Shown: positions 14,091-29,271 of the stretch, piece after piece
Position numbering within the stretch: position 1 is the first letter of the stretch
How the letters are laid out: every line of letters begins with the position of its first letter
NCBI RefSeq assembly: GCF_004027225.2
Contig: NC_044283.2
Location: 38,570,207 to 38,634,206, forward strand
Length of the DNA: 64,000 nucleotides
Origin: Strigops habroptila
Taxonomy: Eukaryota; Chordata; Aves; Psittaciformes; Psittacidae
Reading direction: 5' to 3'
Notes under the pieces: model-generated
What the model saw: the letters and a program-made list of their open reading frames with translations, nothing else
Told to the model about the DNA's origin: nothing
The model's database searches: none
Program-made: the position numbers and the translations under genes

Positions 14091-14117
14091 TGTTGAAAAT
14101 GTTGAAAATGTTGAAAA
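14091..14117. repeat. Three tandem copies of TGTTGAAAA
   Basis: The 9-base unit occurs at 14091-14099, 14100-14108 and 14109-14117 without mismatch. Confidence 0.9.
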
Positions 14118-17081
14118 AACTAACATCAAAACCAGGAAACAGAGGGGTCTGGGACTCTACAGGAAACAGATGCTGGAAGTAAAGCAGCACCCAAAAATAA
14201 AGGCAAGAGACAGAAGAAACGTTGCATGAACAAGAACTGCTGTACCCCGATTTCTTCAGAACAAAAAATGAACAGTGTTCCAGAAAACTCAGATGAATCC
14301 CCCAGGCTATTTCAAGTACAAGGTATAAAGCAAAATTATCAGATGCAGGAATTGCAAAGGCAACTGTAGAATATTTAACAGCACAGACATTTTCTAAAAA
14401 CAATCGTCAACAGGACAAAGGACACAAAATTAAAATGACACAAAGTAAAAGCATGAAAAACCTGTTTCAAATACTTCTGACTGACAGTACAGATGCTGAG
14501 TGATGGAAAGCCTGACATGAGGGGTGCAACACAAGTTACGTTTGTTTTACACATGTGAATATTTGCAAAATGAGCATATAAGATCTTTATCTTCACTTAA
14601 ATATCTGTTCTGCTGAAGAGTGACTCCAAGGCACCTACTGTGATCCTGTAAGAAATGATGACAGCAGTTAATGTCTTAGCTGTGCTGGCACTGTCATTAC
14701 TACAGCATTAATTCTCTGAGGTCTTTACACATCCCTACAATACTTACTTCAATTCCCTGATAACCTTCAAGTACAAAAGACTTTCAGACTGCATCATCTG
14801 CCAAAATCGTGTTCTGAGGTTCCTTATAGATCTTCTTGTATAAACACTATATATTAATGAAGCAGCTGACTCATATGTTAAATGGTATCTTTTAAGAAGT
14901 TTTAACGTGAGTGGAGGAGCATCAGTATTTCTCACTGTCAGCCTGAAGAGAACCGAGTGTTGATACCAATGACACAAGATGCAAAGTGATTTTTGTTTGC
15001 AGAAAAAAAGCTAAACCTGTGTGGCTCACATTAAAAACACAAAGCACATTTAGAATGTTGAGTAGTTTAAAAAATAAAAAATTAAAAATTAAAAAGTAAG
15101 ATTATTTTTCCAGGGCACGTTATACAAATTCAGTCCAGAGTAATGCCATATGTCAGAGACAGCCACACTTTTGCAGCTGAATTTCAGTGCTGCTTTTTCT
15201 TTCTTCCTTCTCACCCTACCAGGGGCCGTTCTTCTCTGAAAACTGCTTCTCTCCTATGGATTGCTGCTGCTGCTACTACCTTGTCACCACCCCCTCCTGC
15301 CTCTATCTGCCACTGCCTCCTCATGGGCCATCACTTCTTACTGGCTCCAACAGCGCCAGCCTGGGGAAAAAATCAAACCAAACCAAAAAAAGCCAAAAGC
15401 AGCTCTGCTTTGCCTCTTACTTCTAATATTGCCATACCTCTTCAGACAGGAAGAGGGGTATGTGTACATCTAAACCAGGGTCTCTATGCATAAGGAGTTG
15501 AATGTGATTCATGGTTGCCACCTCTACATGGATGAAGGAGTGTGAAAATCAAGATTTCCTCACGGTTCTCCTGCAGCTCCCAGATGCCATGGTGGGGAAC
15601 AAAAAGCCACTGCAATTTTCAATGCCACTCCGTCACGGCTGGCACCCTGCCAGCCGGTGCCAGACACCGGCTGCCGAGCGTGCTGGGGATGTGATGCTGG
15701 AGCAAAAAGGCAGAAGGAAACTGGAAATAAAGAAAGGCTTACCAGGACTGGAGACAGAGTCAGCATAGAGTGAGATGTTCAGGCAAGGGGTTAGGGACAA
15801 AGTGGTGAAAGGGGAAAGGAGGTAAGATCTGGGAGTACTGATTTGCACTTTGCTTTCTGCCATTGCAGGCTCCTCTGCCTTTCTATGCATTTTCTGATAA
15901 ACTACCTTGTTCTTCACACCTCAGAGAGTTGATCCTACAGCAGCCTTCTACTTCCTCTTGGGTTGCATCTCCCAGCCAGAATTCACTAAAACTTTTGCTT
16001 CCTCCAAATTCCAATTTGCTTCCCAGTTTCTACTCTGGAGCAGCATCATAAGGGAGAAAATTTCCTCTTGTACCTGAATGTTTTCAGTGTCTGAAAACAT
16101 CATCCATGGAGCTATGGAGGGAGAAGGTAAAAAAATCACCAGCTAAACACCAGCTTTGTTAGAACTGTCTTTTCTCAAAATGCAGCACGGTGTTTCCTGA
16201 AGAAAATATCCCTCACACACTTCATAAACAAAACCACCAGTACACTGGACTGCTGTCCAAAAAGGGCTCTCAAAATACCTTCTGGAAACACAGATTACTC
16301 TCTGGAAAACACAAGAGAAATTAAACTGACAAAAAGGGAATAATCCTAATACAATTTTATTACATCTTCTCATAAAACCTTCAAATTATTAATACCAAAA
16401 TTTATTTGCAACTAACTAAAAAGGCATCCAAATTCAGAGCATCAGCACAATATGCTCTCATTCCCTCCTCCAAGTGCTATCCCTGCTTGCAGTCAGTCCC
16501 CTGGTGATGTACAGTCGCACCAAGCTCACAGTCTCCTCCCGTGGTACAGCGCTGCCCTGGAACAGTGTGTACTCCCAGAGGCACTAGGATAATCTCCTTT
16601 AAGGCAAGGACAGCCATGGCCAGGATCTGCACCAGAAAACACTTCTGTTGGAAAGCAGAGGCAGCGCCAGGCATTTTGTCAGCTTGAAAAGGCAAGAATC
16701 TCCTGTTCTGACAGCAGCTGCCCACTGCTATCTCCTCCCCCTAAGTCACCATGCCTGCAACAGCAGTGGCAAAAAATGTCCTGCCTGACATTTCCAATCT
16801 GAGTTAGAGGCAGAACTACAGTCATGCATCCTGTTCTTTGCTGGCCTAGCTGCCCATTTTCAGCAGAGAGGGAGAATGCCCAGCTGTGTGAGACCACTGC
16901 AAAGAGGTGGGCGCAGTTTCGAGAGCTTTGCTTCTAAGCATCTGTGCTTTTTGCATACTCTGCTTACTGAGGAAGCAAAAGATGGGACGCACATTTGTTA
17001 AAGATGCTCTAGTTCACTTCTGGCCTATGATAAATCTGATTGAACAAGTACCAAGACATCAAATTATAAACTGAGTCAGTG

Positions 17082-17140
17082 TCGTGGTTTAACTGTTAGA
17101 GCTGAACCCAGGACAGTCAGCTAAGCAGAGGCACCTTTTT
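17082..17140. repeat. Possible short LTR-end fragment
   Basis: The text TGTCGTGGTTTAAC at 17083 matches the terminus of the solo LTR at 54471, followed by CCCAGGACAGTCAGCTAAG, which resembles related avian LTR ends. The similarity soon fades, so it is either a fossil fragment of a related LTR or chance. Confidence 0.3.
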
Positions 17141-20100
17141 GTACTCCTAACAAACATCTGTACTGGAAGCAGCCCAACAGATAGAAAAAAATCAAATTCT
17201 TATGAAGCAACATCAGAATCAAAATGATGCAGACTAGAAAATGTAAGAATTACAGCTCAACAGCTAAAGTGCAACCATACTTCTCTATTCACATCACAAA
17301 ATAGATCTAGGAATAGAATTAGGGCCAAATCGCAACAGAAATATAAGGACACACACTTCACCCTCAAGATCATTTTCTCGTTAATACATAATACCTCAAT
17401 TCCATCTAAGAAACTCATTACGTGTTTTTACGGTACCAGATTATTTGATCAGCTATATTAGACTAAAATTAGTTCCTCTGAAATACTGTTCAATGTAATG
17501 CTTTACTTCTTGTTTAAAAGTTTGGTTAGCAAGGAACTCAATGTGTGGCATTGTTGAGTATGCTGTACTAGCAGTCTGGTTAAAGCAGTTTTTTCAATCA
17601 TCTTCTCAGTTTCAGAAAACTGAAAGAATCCCAAAGTCATGAATTAAAGTATTGCCTGAGATTGTTTGCTAGGTCTGCTCTTCTCTGCCCGGTGCAAGAT
17701 AACGCATCTGTCGAGCAACCATGTTCTGCCTATGCATTCCTGGGAGCCATCTCCTTCCTGCTCTCTCCAGCCTGCTTATGCTCCACAGTAAGACACAGTT
17801 ATTCCATGGGGTGTTTCCACTTCCCCCATTCTGGATGTTATGCTTTGCTCTCTGAGAAGACACCTTCTCATCTTGGATGAACTAATTGTTTCCTGCTGGA
17901 AAGGAGATGTTGATTTTTTTGCCCCTAGTCTAAGTTGCCAATGACTGAAAGAGAAGAGAATGACTCTTGAAGCCAGCCCATCCTCTGGCCCCTTGCTGGA
18001 CGAGAGTGCCACCAATCGAAGGCAGAAGTCAGGACAAAGAGCTGTTTGTACAGCATCTCCCATCAGCCCTCCCTCCCTCTTCTCATCCCCACCAGCTCTA
18101 GCTCTCTCTGGGCACATCTAAAAAGATACAGCTGCCAAGAAAGTGGAAGGCAGTGAAGCAGAAGAGAAAGGTATGTCTTGTTCCTGAAATTATCCTTGTG
18201 CACTTGTTCTGCTGATACTAGTTACAGAGTCCAGCATTAGAAATATATATGGGAACATGCAGAAGATTTGGGAGAAGCAGATCTATTGTAGGCAAGAGAT
18301 GCTCTTCAAGACAGATGCACAGATACGATCCAGCTAAAGGGAATTCTTTTACTATCTTGCTCTTGTTCAAAGTTGGATGCTACATATTAACTTCTGAAGT
18401 CAAACATACTATATCGCCTTCCAGTGCTCAATATTATTGCAAAAACAGTGAATATGGGGAGAGGTGCATTCACATGAATTGCTGCTCTTAAGAAAACTAA
18501 ATGGGTTTTAATGAGAACTCAATTTCTGGAAAGAATCATGGTATTGATGGTAATTACAAAGCAGTAATTCACTGAATTCATCCTCAGTGGAATAGTTGCT
18601 GTCCTTAAAATGCACCAACTGTTCAAGCAAAACAGATTTGAAGGATTTCTTTTTTTTTTCTAATGGAAAAAAATTTCTTCATAATATTACCAGTTATGCA
18701 GCTCTTGTGTAATGATTTCTTTGGCATGCACTAATAAACCCAACTACTATGCACTAACACACCTAAATATTAAATTTTACAGGTATTCCTGAAGTGGAAA
18801 CTTGACAAACAAACAAACAATAAAATACATTTTATGTTGATAGATATTTTTAGTTCTTGAACTCAATGTGCATTAAGAAGTAAATACATATTAGTTTCAC
18901 TGTAAGTGCAACTTCTTAACCCAGCACATGCCACTGGACAGACTGGAAAAGATCTTACACCAAAAGTGTACTAATTACGTATTCCTTGTTTTCAACATCA
19001 GGCAACTGGAGATGCTGCCTGCTTAATAACGCTGAAGGCTATATTTAATGGTTGATAGACCAAACTGTAAATCTTTATCTTTCCCCAAACATGCAGGATC
19101 TCTAGAGGTGCTGAAATACACATTTTATGCCATTTCTCAGTTTTCACTATTTCTATCCGCTAACACCTAAGCTCCTACTAATACCATGTGACCTTTAAAG
19201 GGCAGCACATCTTGTGAAATATTACCCTGTTTTTCTTGGCCAAGAAGGCTGAAACTTGTGTTATAATCTTTGGTCTTTTCTGACTGCCTCTGCATCTAGC
19301 AGATCCAAAGACTACATAGTGCCAAATTGCCTGGCAGGGTAATTCAAACACCTCCAGCTGAATGAGCAGAGGGTAGCACTGATTCCTGACTCACTGTGCA
19401 TATTCCAAAACTAACCATTTTCCTTTACACAAAATTCCAAATGATTTCAAAGCACTTGCATTCCCAGCTGCACTTGGTCTCCAACTTTACTTACACTATG
19501 CTGAAGTAACTGGAGTAATTCACTGAAAAGAACTTATGCAAATGTAAGGAGCTCGTTTTCAGTATTTTCAGATGGCTTTACTCGTGCTAGAATTTCAAGT
19601 GATATAATCTTGATAGAGCAACCTGGTCAGGCTTAGCATGATTGGCATTGCTACCTTTTCAGAAGGTTTTATACAATAAAGAAATGAGAGAGGGCGCTTG
19701 AGGCAATAAGTCTTTGAGTTACCTTAGTGATTGGATTTGTTCACCTTAATTCCCTGATCTGTTTTATGAGAAAAGACTGTTTCTGTAGTATGCAAAAGCA
19801 GACAAGGTCTTTAACATGCATTTTGAAATAAATATGCATGTACTAGCTCAGTTATTTACCCAGGCAATCAGTGACATTCCATCACCTGTGCAACCCCATT
19901 TGAGAAAAGAAGTTGCAGCAGTTTGTCAGAAAAAGATGCTGCATCTGAAAGGTCTGCTGGGTTTATCAGCATCGATCCAGTGCAGGGAGATGATGAAACA
20001 CTTCAGATTCTTGGCAATCTTTCATCTGTGAATAGGGAGGGTTCTCTCATAAGAAAGAAACAACCTTTTGACTAAAAGTTTCCTTTTGGTTATGATCTGG

Positions 20101-21717
20101 GGGAAAAAAAAGAAGGGGGGGGGGGAATATTTAAGCAGAAATAAAATAATAATAAAATAAATATTTTTTTCCTGAATAACAGCAATGCTGAGCATCAGTA
20201 AGATGCTTAACTGACCTGTTAGCGAAGCTGTGTATCCGTAGCTCACCAGCATACCGACTTTGCTAATACTGATTTTGGCACTCATCCATATAAACCCTCT
20301 CAATGACGCACTACAGCAATATCCTGTTATATTCCAAGGCAAGTAGTGAGTTACCTTAAATGATAGGTCATGATTTTTTAATTCAGCATTTTGACAGTTA
20401 ATAGAAGATCTGCCCATATTCAGGACAGAATGAGTTCCTACAGATATTGAGCAGACAGGCAGCCGGCAACAGATTCAAATGAGCATTCATTCCAGCTGAA
20501 CTCCAGCTAGGGAAATATCACCCATATCATTAGGAATGAAAACAAAAACCAAAACCTTACACAAGAGCAAGATACCACGAATGCCTCATCCTCAGGGGAA
20601 GAACTCACAGAATAATCTAATCACAGGAAACAAAGGCATGAATCCTCAGTTTCCTAAATATCTCTTTCATGGAAACTTTCTTCCATTAAATACTTAAATA
20701 ATTAAACTCAATTATTTGAACAGAAGAATGTTTGAACTGTATTCCCTGACATTGGCATTTATCAAGGTATAGTATAAACAAAGTTGTTCTCTTTAGGCAT
20801 TAGACTTCTCTGAACAGAACCCTCATAACTGCAGTGTTTATACTCCTACAAAATAAAACCATTATTATAATAATATAGATTCTTTACTCAAGTCTAAAAA
20901 ACAACATTAGGCAAAGTTAGAACAAAGTTTACATTATTTGAGAAGTAGTTTTGAGGTCTAAACCTAATAAAGACAGTATGTTATTCAATACTGCACTCTA
21001 AGGTAATTAAAAAATAGATCCCCAAGGCTCCATTACTAGTAGTTTATAGACATCTACTCAAAAGTTCACATACAGGTTCATGGAAACTAAAAGGAATTAT
21101 TCAATGAATTTTGCTTCTAAAATGGAAGTTTAAAAATACACAAAGGCTTATTTTCACTTTTTAATATTTTATTTGGCTACTGGTGTTCAAAAACCAAGTT
21201 TGCACAAAATCTCACGGAAAAATATAATCGAAGAGCATCGAGGTGTTGTATTTTATCCCTACTACGAATCCAAATTCCCAGATTTTCTTACAGTCTCTGG
21301 CATGTCATTCTCTGGCTGAAGAAATGGAAGATCGGAAAGATAGCTATGGTGGTGATATAACTACACAGGAAAAATAACTACAAAATACAGTAAAAGTATA
21401 CATTTAATAGCTTATTGTTTGTTTTTAAGGGTGATCACAAGAGCTGAAAAAAGCAACCCAAGTGTGACTCTATTAATTGACTTCTATAGCTGGTGTGCCT
21501 TATTTTTTTTCTTATCTAGATAATAGCTCTGCCATCTTAACTTGGCCTTTGGTAGTCTTTGGTCAGACATTGCCTTATGCCAAGTTATTTTTGAGTTAGT
21601 TTAGAGCAGTCTATTCTTCAGCCTCACAATAAAGACTAGAGCCAGCCCATAACGCTGTAGTGTTAGGGGATTGACACCAAAGTGCCAACAGGGCAGAAGG
21701 GCAGAAAAGTCTTCCTT

Positions 21718-22635
21718 CATAGAATCGTAGAATGGTTAGGCTTGAAAGTGACCTTAAAGATCATCTAGTTCCAACTCCCCCTGCCATGGGCAGGGATGCC
21801 TTCCACTAGACCGAGTTGCCCAAGGCTTTGTCCAACCTGGCCTTGAACACTGCCAGGGATGGGGCATCAACAACTTTTCTGGGCAACCTGTTCCAGTGCC
21901 TCACCACCCTCACAGTAAAGAACTTCTCTATATCTAATCTAAATCTATCCTCTTTCAGTTTAAAGCCATTTCCCCTTGTCCTGTCGCTACATGCCCTTGT
22001 AAAAAGTCCCTCTCCAGGTTTCTTGTAGCCCCTTTAGGTACTGGAAGGCTGCTCTGAGGTCTCCCCAGAGCCTTCTCTTCTCCAGGCTGAACTTTCTCAG
22101 CCTGTCTCCATAGGATAGGTGCTCCTCTGATCATCTTCATGATCTCCTCTGACTCACTCGAGCAGCTCCATGTCCCTCTTCTGCTGGATATCCTAGAGCT
22201 GAACACAGTACTCCAAGTGAGGTCTCACAAGAGCAGAGTAGAGGGGCAGAATCACTTCCCTTGACCTGCTGGTCACACTCCTTTTGATGCAGCCCAGGGT
22301 ACGGTTGGCTTTCTGGGCTGCAAGTGCACACTGCTGGCTCATGTTGAGCTTCTTGTCAAACACTGCCTCCAAGTCCTTCTCCTCAGGGCTGCTCTGAATT
22401 CATTCTCTTCCCATCTTGTATTTGTGCTTAGGATTGCCCTGAGCCAGGTGCAGGACGTTGCACTTTGCCTTGTTGAACTTCATGTGGTTTGTGCTGGCCC
22501 AGCTCTCAAGTGTGTCAAGGTCCCTCTGGATGGCATCCCTTCCCTCCAGCGTGTCAATCGCACCACACAGCTTGGCGTCATTGGCAAACTTGCTGAGGGC
22601 GCACTCAATCCCACTGTCCACGTTAATGACAAAGG
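21718..22635 (-). repeat. CR1 LINE fragment (best-preserved copy)
   Basis: The left end reads CATAGAATCGTAGAATGG then ACCTTAAAGATCATCTAGTT, the standard CR1 3' terminus. On the minus strand, 22621-22400 still translates as a piece of the CR1 reverse transcriptase domain ([20 protein letters not shown], then [19 protein letters not shown]). The copy is truncated at its 5' end (right side). It shows the least divergence of the CR1 copies here and is probably the youngest or among the youngest. It lies about 1.1 kb upstream of SCRG1 coding exon 1. Confidence 0.92.
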
Positions 22636-22675
22636 CTTGAGGCTAACACAAGTGCCTTGAGGCTAACACAAGTAC
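22636..22675. repeat. Tandem 20-bp direct repeat at the CR1 edge
   Basis: CTTGAGGCTAACACAAGTGC (22636-22655) is followed at once by a second copy ending AC instead of GC. It abuts the truncated 5' end of the CR1 copy at 21.7-22.6 kb. Confidence 0.9.
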
Positions 22676-23693
22676 TGCGAGGAGCACTCAGGGAGAGCTC
22701 ACCATCGCTTTGAGTAGTTTTCAGAACAGAATTCCTATTTAAATTCAGCAAGATAATAGACCCCTTACATTCAAGCATGAGGAAAGGTAAAAGCCCCACT
22801 CTCTTTCCTAAGACCCATAAAGTCTAGGTTGAAGCATTGTTCCAAATGCCAATTTAAAAGTGAATACAATTCAAGGGTGCTATCCGAAGCTTTGTGGCAT
22901 GGCCAGGCTCTGCGCAAAGCAGCACAGAATAGCACAGCAAGCATTAAATGAGCTCATGCAGATGACAGAAAGCCTAGTCACCGACAGGAGTTTTGCAAGG
23001 AATAATTTATCCCACCTTTTACAAAGCCAATTAAATCATAATGACCTCCTGTAGCAAGACTCAACTAAGTAGCTTGCAGTACCAAAAAAAGATAGAAAAC
23101 AAGAGAGGAAATTCTCAGTAATGCAGCATCATACCAGAGCCTGCAGTCCAGGACAGTGGCACCTGGCAGCCCTGCAGAGAGCTTCAGCCGTCTTTGCTAT
23201 TTGATGCTTCAGCTTTTCAAGCAGCCCATGGCAGAGCATTCAATCAGCAAAGTTTTTCCACAATTTTGATGGGGAAAGATACTATTATTTTTATGTGAGT
23301 GATTCTTGTTTGGAAAGGCAAAATGGCGAGGATGGCAAGGAAACACAACCAGACATTTTCCCCTGGTTTGGTAGCAATCGATAGAGCCATTCACATCACC
23401 GAGAGAATATAGCCAGCTCAAAGCAATTTTCTCAGGGCGAGAGGCCACAGAAACAACAAAATTGCCAGCAGCAGAAGCTCCAATTCCCAGTGAAAGGATT
23501 CCCAAGGTTGTACAGAAAGTAATGAATATCAATTCTGCTGCAATATTATTTACCTCCTAGGAGAAAACACTCTCCAGCACTCAGGCTCAAACACCTCCAA
23601 AAGGAAAAAACAACAGAAAGATGCTAGCCAGAGAGCAAACTGGGGGATCTGTTCAGCAGCTATACCTGTGTCATGTGCCTCATTTCTCTTTAG
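22676..23693 (+). other. DNA between the CR1 copy and SCRG1 coding exon 1
   Basis: This ends in the CATTTCTCTTTAG acceptor before SCRG1 coding exon 1, so at least its right end is intron if the expected 5' non-coding exon exists. No other feature is visible. Confidence 0.5.
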
Positions 23694-25573
<1,880 letters not shown>

Positions 25574-26640
25574 TGGACATCAAGTCTGCCAGTGAAGACA
25601 ACAGACATCATTCTACAATCACATAACAATGCTTTCAAGGGGGAAAACAAAACCACTACCATAAAAAACTTCATTCTAACCACAAGACAGTGCCTCTTTT
25701 TAAACTGTGGAAAAAATCCTTTTTATACCTTTTCATAATCTCAAATATGTAAGAAGTTCTCCTGTTAAATTTGGTAGCTGACTTAAATTTCCATAATGTG
25801 TTAAAGACTGTACAAGCTCGTAATGCATTCTAATATGCATCCCCCAGCAAAAAGCCTAACTCCTGTTACTCAGCCCAACATTCTCAACTAGTCTGGATGG
25901 AGAAACTTCAAGCCTCAGTCTTCACGTCATTAGGAAGGTGACTCCTGTAGCAACCCACTGCAGCACAGCTTCCTGTTGCTTTGCCATCACACACTTAATG
26001 CCGTTTTAAGCTGAAGCTACTCAGTCCCTGGCACTTCTGCAGACAGGTTCCCACAGCCTATTTAGGCATCTTAAAATTACATGCACCTACAAAAGGCAAA
26101 ATTTCACATTTAAAAATTCCACGGGGTGTGGGAAGTAGTAAAAATGCACATTAATAGTACACTAAAGCATACTTATATGTCTAACTGGTCACCTGCATTA
26201 ACTATGCAATCTGTAAAACCTTACATTGCTTAATCTTAACATTGAGCATTTAAAATGCTAGAATGGTTACAATACCATATATACTGAATACAGAAAGACA
26301 TCTAAAGAAGATGGGACAGCCATAAAGTCTGTTAAGGCAACATAAAAATCTACACTTAAGCAGTTTTTTTAATCAAGCTTTGTTTGAAATACAGTACTCC
26401 AGAATTAAGTTTAAATGCTGGCTTTTTATTTTTGGGCTAGCCCTGCAAGGCAATAGCTAGGGAAGGAAAGACAAAGAGGTATCTCAAAATATTAGAAGTA
26501 ATCATCTTAATGTTTAAGGGGTATCATGATCTAGGCTGTAGATAGTCACCTCTCAATGCCTGCCAACACCAATCACAGCACAAGAGAAAAACAGCCAAGA
26601 ATTTACATGCCTTTTTAAGTTTAGGGAAAGCCACTCAAAC

Positions 26641-26671
26641 AAGCCAGACTTACAGGCAGTAAGCCTGGCTT
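26641..26671. repeat. Short near-perfect inverted repeat (hairpin)
   Basis: AAGCCAGACTTAC (26641-26653) pairs with GTAAGCCTGGCTT (26659-26671) around the loop AGGCA, with one mismatch in 13 pairs. It lies between the 3' ends of SCRG1 and SAP30. Confidence 0.85.
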
Positions 26672-28340
26672 ATTGCCTTACGTACAAAACGTCTTTGGCT
26701 ATCAAGTCACTCACACAGAAGATCTGTAGTACTGAAGTAACTGTTTAGTCTTTTCCACTCAAAAAGTGTACTATCTAATAATCTTAAACCATTACACCAC
26801 AAAATCTGCTACCACCAGCTTACCAGTCTGATTTCACATGCAGTATGAAATATCACAATGACTATTTTTCTTCCTCTGTTAGTAAACCAGGGTTGGATGG
26901 TGAGGGAGGGAGGTGATTATACACAGCTAATAATAAATGTTTCAAGTAAATCTGTGCATCCTATTTTTGCCAAGTAATTTTTAGGCTACTGACTGTTAAA
27001 CAAACAGTTTGTGTCACCAGGCTTTTTAAGCTTTTTAAGCCTGGTTTGTGTAATTATTCTCCAGTCTTCTAGGCTTCCTACCAAATCATCAATTAAGGGT
27101 AAAAAAACTCCATAAATCTGACAACCCACAGTCAAAATATTCAAAGTCAGTGCTCTGCTAAGAAAACACATGGTATCTGCTCTTGTGCAAAGTCCTCTAT
27201 AACCTTCTAGCAGTAACAAGGGCACATAACTTCTATCAGTTGTGCCCTCTAGTTTCTATATGAATCATGTCACATATGCCTGGCATTCACAGCTTTCCAA
27301 AGCAGCCGTAGCAAAAAAAATAAGGCAGATGCAAATCTGGGTAGTAAAGTTAGTAGGTGGATCTCAGTTACTTTCCTTCCATCATTCCTGGAAAATCCAT
27401 AACCCACTGAAGCAAAATTCTGCTGCTTTCCACATGTAGCAGGATATGGTCAATTTAGGGTACTACTTTAAGATTGATTTCCCATAGAAACTTGCTTTTG
27501 TTTCTCTCATCCCAAAGCTTCTTCTATATGTCCTGTCAGGCCTAGGTGAGAACATTAACCCCTGCCAGGCACTCAGAGAAAAAGCCTTTGTCCTTTGGAT
27601 GCCCCTGGCTGTTTATGCAGCTATTACTTTGAATGTGACAAGCTGAATTTGTGCAGATATTTAGTAAACAACTTCACAGTCACTATAGTGAAACGGGCAC
27701 TAAAACATCTCTTCAAAGGAATACCAATTTTAGCTGCTACTAGCTAGGTATCACCAACTGTCTTGAACTTCAGCCAACACTGCAGAACTTTATTGTGGAA
27801 ATACATAAGACACTGCAAGTGACAGAAATAAGGCCACTGAGAGCTACTGGGAAGGCAGCCAGTTTGAGGTTAGGGTTTATGGTTTATCATCATTCAATTC
27901 TATGCAACTGTCACAGGTCAGAAAAAGCAAAGTGCAGCATCTTAGTTATAGTGATGCCAGCAAAACAGTAGTTTTCAAATAACTCACAAGATTAACACCG
28001 AGCAAATTAGATCACAGAAATTCTGCTTTCTCATTTTTGCCCAAATTAACAAAAACCTTTTAAACATCCGATATGGCTAAGAGTTGCGACAAATGCTAAC
28101 TGAACAAGCTGAAGCTGTGTTCTCTTCTGCTTTAAGAACTGTTTTCCTTCCACCTTTTCTTCAATTTATGCGCAGTTGAAAGGAGAAAAATAATATTCCA
28201 TACACCACACATTTAGACTGGCACAACAGTTAAATGACAATAAAAAATCACTCATAATATCATCTTCAACATCAGACTTTAAAAGATATTCAAATAAAAG
28301 CAATAGTATTGCTGGATATTTTTCTCATATATTATCATAA

Positions 28341-28431
28341 GTTTTGTTGTGGTTTTTTTCGGTTTTGGTTTTTTTTTTTGTTCGTTTGGTGGTGTTTTTT
28401 GGTTTTTTTTTGGTGTTTGTTTTTTTTTTTT
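28341..28431. repeat. T/G-rich low-complexity tract
   Basis: Ninety bases made almost only of T runs broken by G or GG, in the interval between SCRG1 and SAP30. It is asymmetrical between strands (A/C on the other strand). Confidence 0.85.
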
Positions 28432-29064
28432 AACGGGCCTGAGCTAATGCATGCAATGAAAAAGAAACAGTATGCCTATTAGAAGATACTGTATTGACCC
28501 AGCACAGACTCCGTTTTCCATTCTCCAATTAAGTTCCTAGCAGCAGCCTATGTAGATGAATGGAAAAGTCAGCAGCTAAAGGATTTCTTCCCGAGTGGAA
28601 GGATTTCTCGGCACAGTAAGCCACAGCAGTCTTTTCATCCCACTTACAGCTTTGAAATTTGAGAGCTGCATTTTTTTCCCCATTTTAACATAGGAGCAAG
28701 GCGGACTCAGTGCTTGGAAGCACATATCCCAGCAGTGACAAGATGAATACACACATCAGAAAAGCCCCCCTCAATTCTTGTTTCAAGAGGAAAAATAAAA
28801 TGTTATTCAACCATTTCTGCCCAGCTAACAACTGAACTGTCATTTAAAGCCTTTTACCTTAGGAAAAAGAACCTATTGCCAAGTCTGCTACAGATTTGGG
28901 GTTTTTTTTTTAAAGGCATCTCATCATGAGAACTTGAAGTACATCCATAAATATATCCTCGGCACACTTTAATTGAAAAATATTTTAATATTATTACATA
29001 GTTAGTCAAAGCTTAACTATTAGGTACGAGTAACTCAATAAGTTACAGACACATCCACTCGAGT

Positions 29065-29271
29065 AACAGTATCAGTGATATTTATTTAAAATACTTTTGC
29101 TGAGGAAATTTGTTTTATAAGAGATGGTTTTCAAACAAATCAGCAAGGTTATGAAAAATAAAACAGACACAAAGTCTCTGGGGAGAAAAAGTTACAAAGA
29201 AAGCTTCTGCATATCAACAAAACCTCAGTCTTTTGATTTGCAGCCTGAGCCTCAGTCCCAGCCTTTTCCGT
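29065..29271 (-). other. SAP30: SAP30 3' UTR with poly(A) signal
   Basis: Reading leftwards from the SAP30 stop, an AATAAA on the minus strand lies at 29086-29081 (TTTATT on the plus strand), about 185 bases after the stop. A 3' UTR of roughly 200 bases would suit the short SAP30 mRNA. The cleavage point near 29065 is estimated, not seen. Confidence 0.6.

Larger units (their letters stand above)
13450..21717. other. Intergenic DNA upstream of SCRG1, no gene seen
   Basis: This probably includes SCRG1 5' flanking or 5'-UTR intron sequence, but no non-coding exon could be fixed. A G-rich run (about 20116-20126) and A/T low-complexity text (about 15066-15097) are the only simple features. Confidence 0.5.
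25574..29064. other. SCRG1 3' UTR and SCRG1-SAP30 interval
   Basis: The first few hundred bases must include the SCRG1 3' UTR. No canonical AATAAA follows closely; the first clear plus-strand one is near 26931, and a CATAAA variant lies near 25660. The rest is AT-rich with a hairpin at 26.64 kb and a T/G tract at 28.34 kb. Confidence 0.5.

Noticed and set aside
18120-18175. Possible SCRG1 5' non-coding exon ending at a GTATGT donor
   Set aside because: A single donor-like site after purine-rich text is not enough; no promoter element or conservation could be judged.
20022-20417. 131-codon minus-strand frame
   Set aside because: Includes a homopolymer-derived Pro/Phe stretch from the G-rich run, with no other support.
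27017-27044. Inverted repeat CCAGGCTT...AAGCCTGG
   Set aside because: Eight-base arms around a simple TTTAAGCTTTTT spacer; expected by chance in AT-rich DNA.
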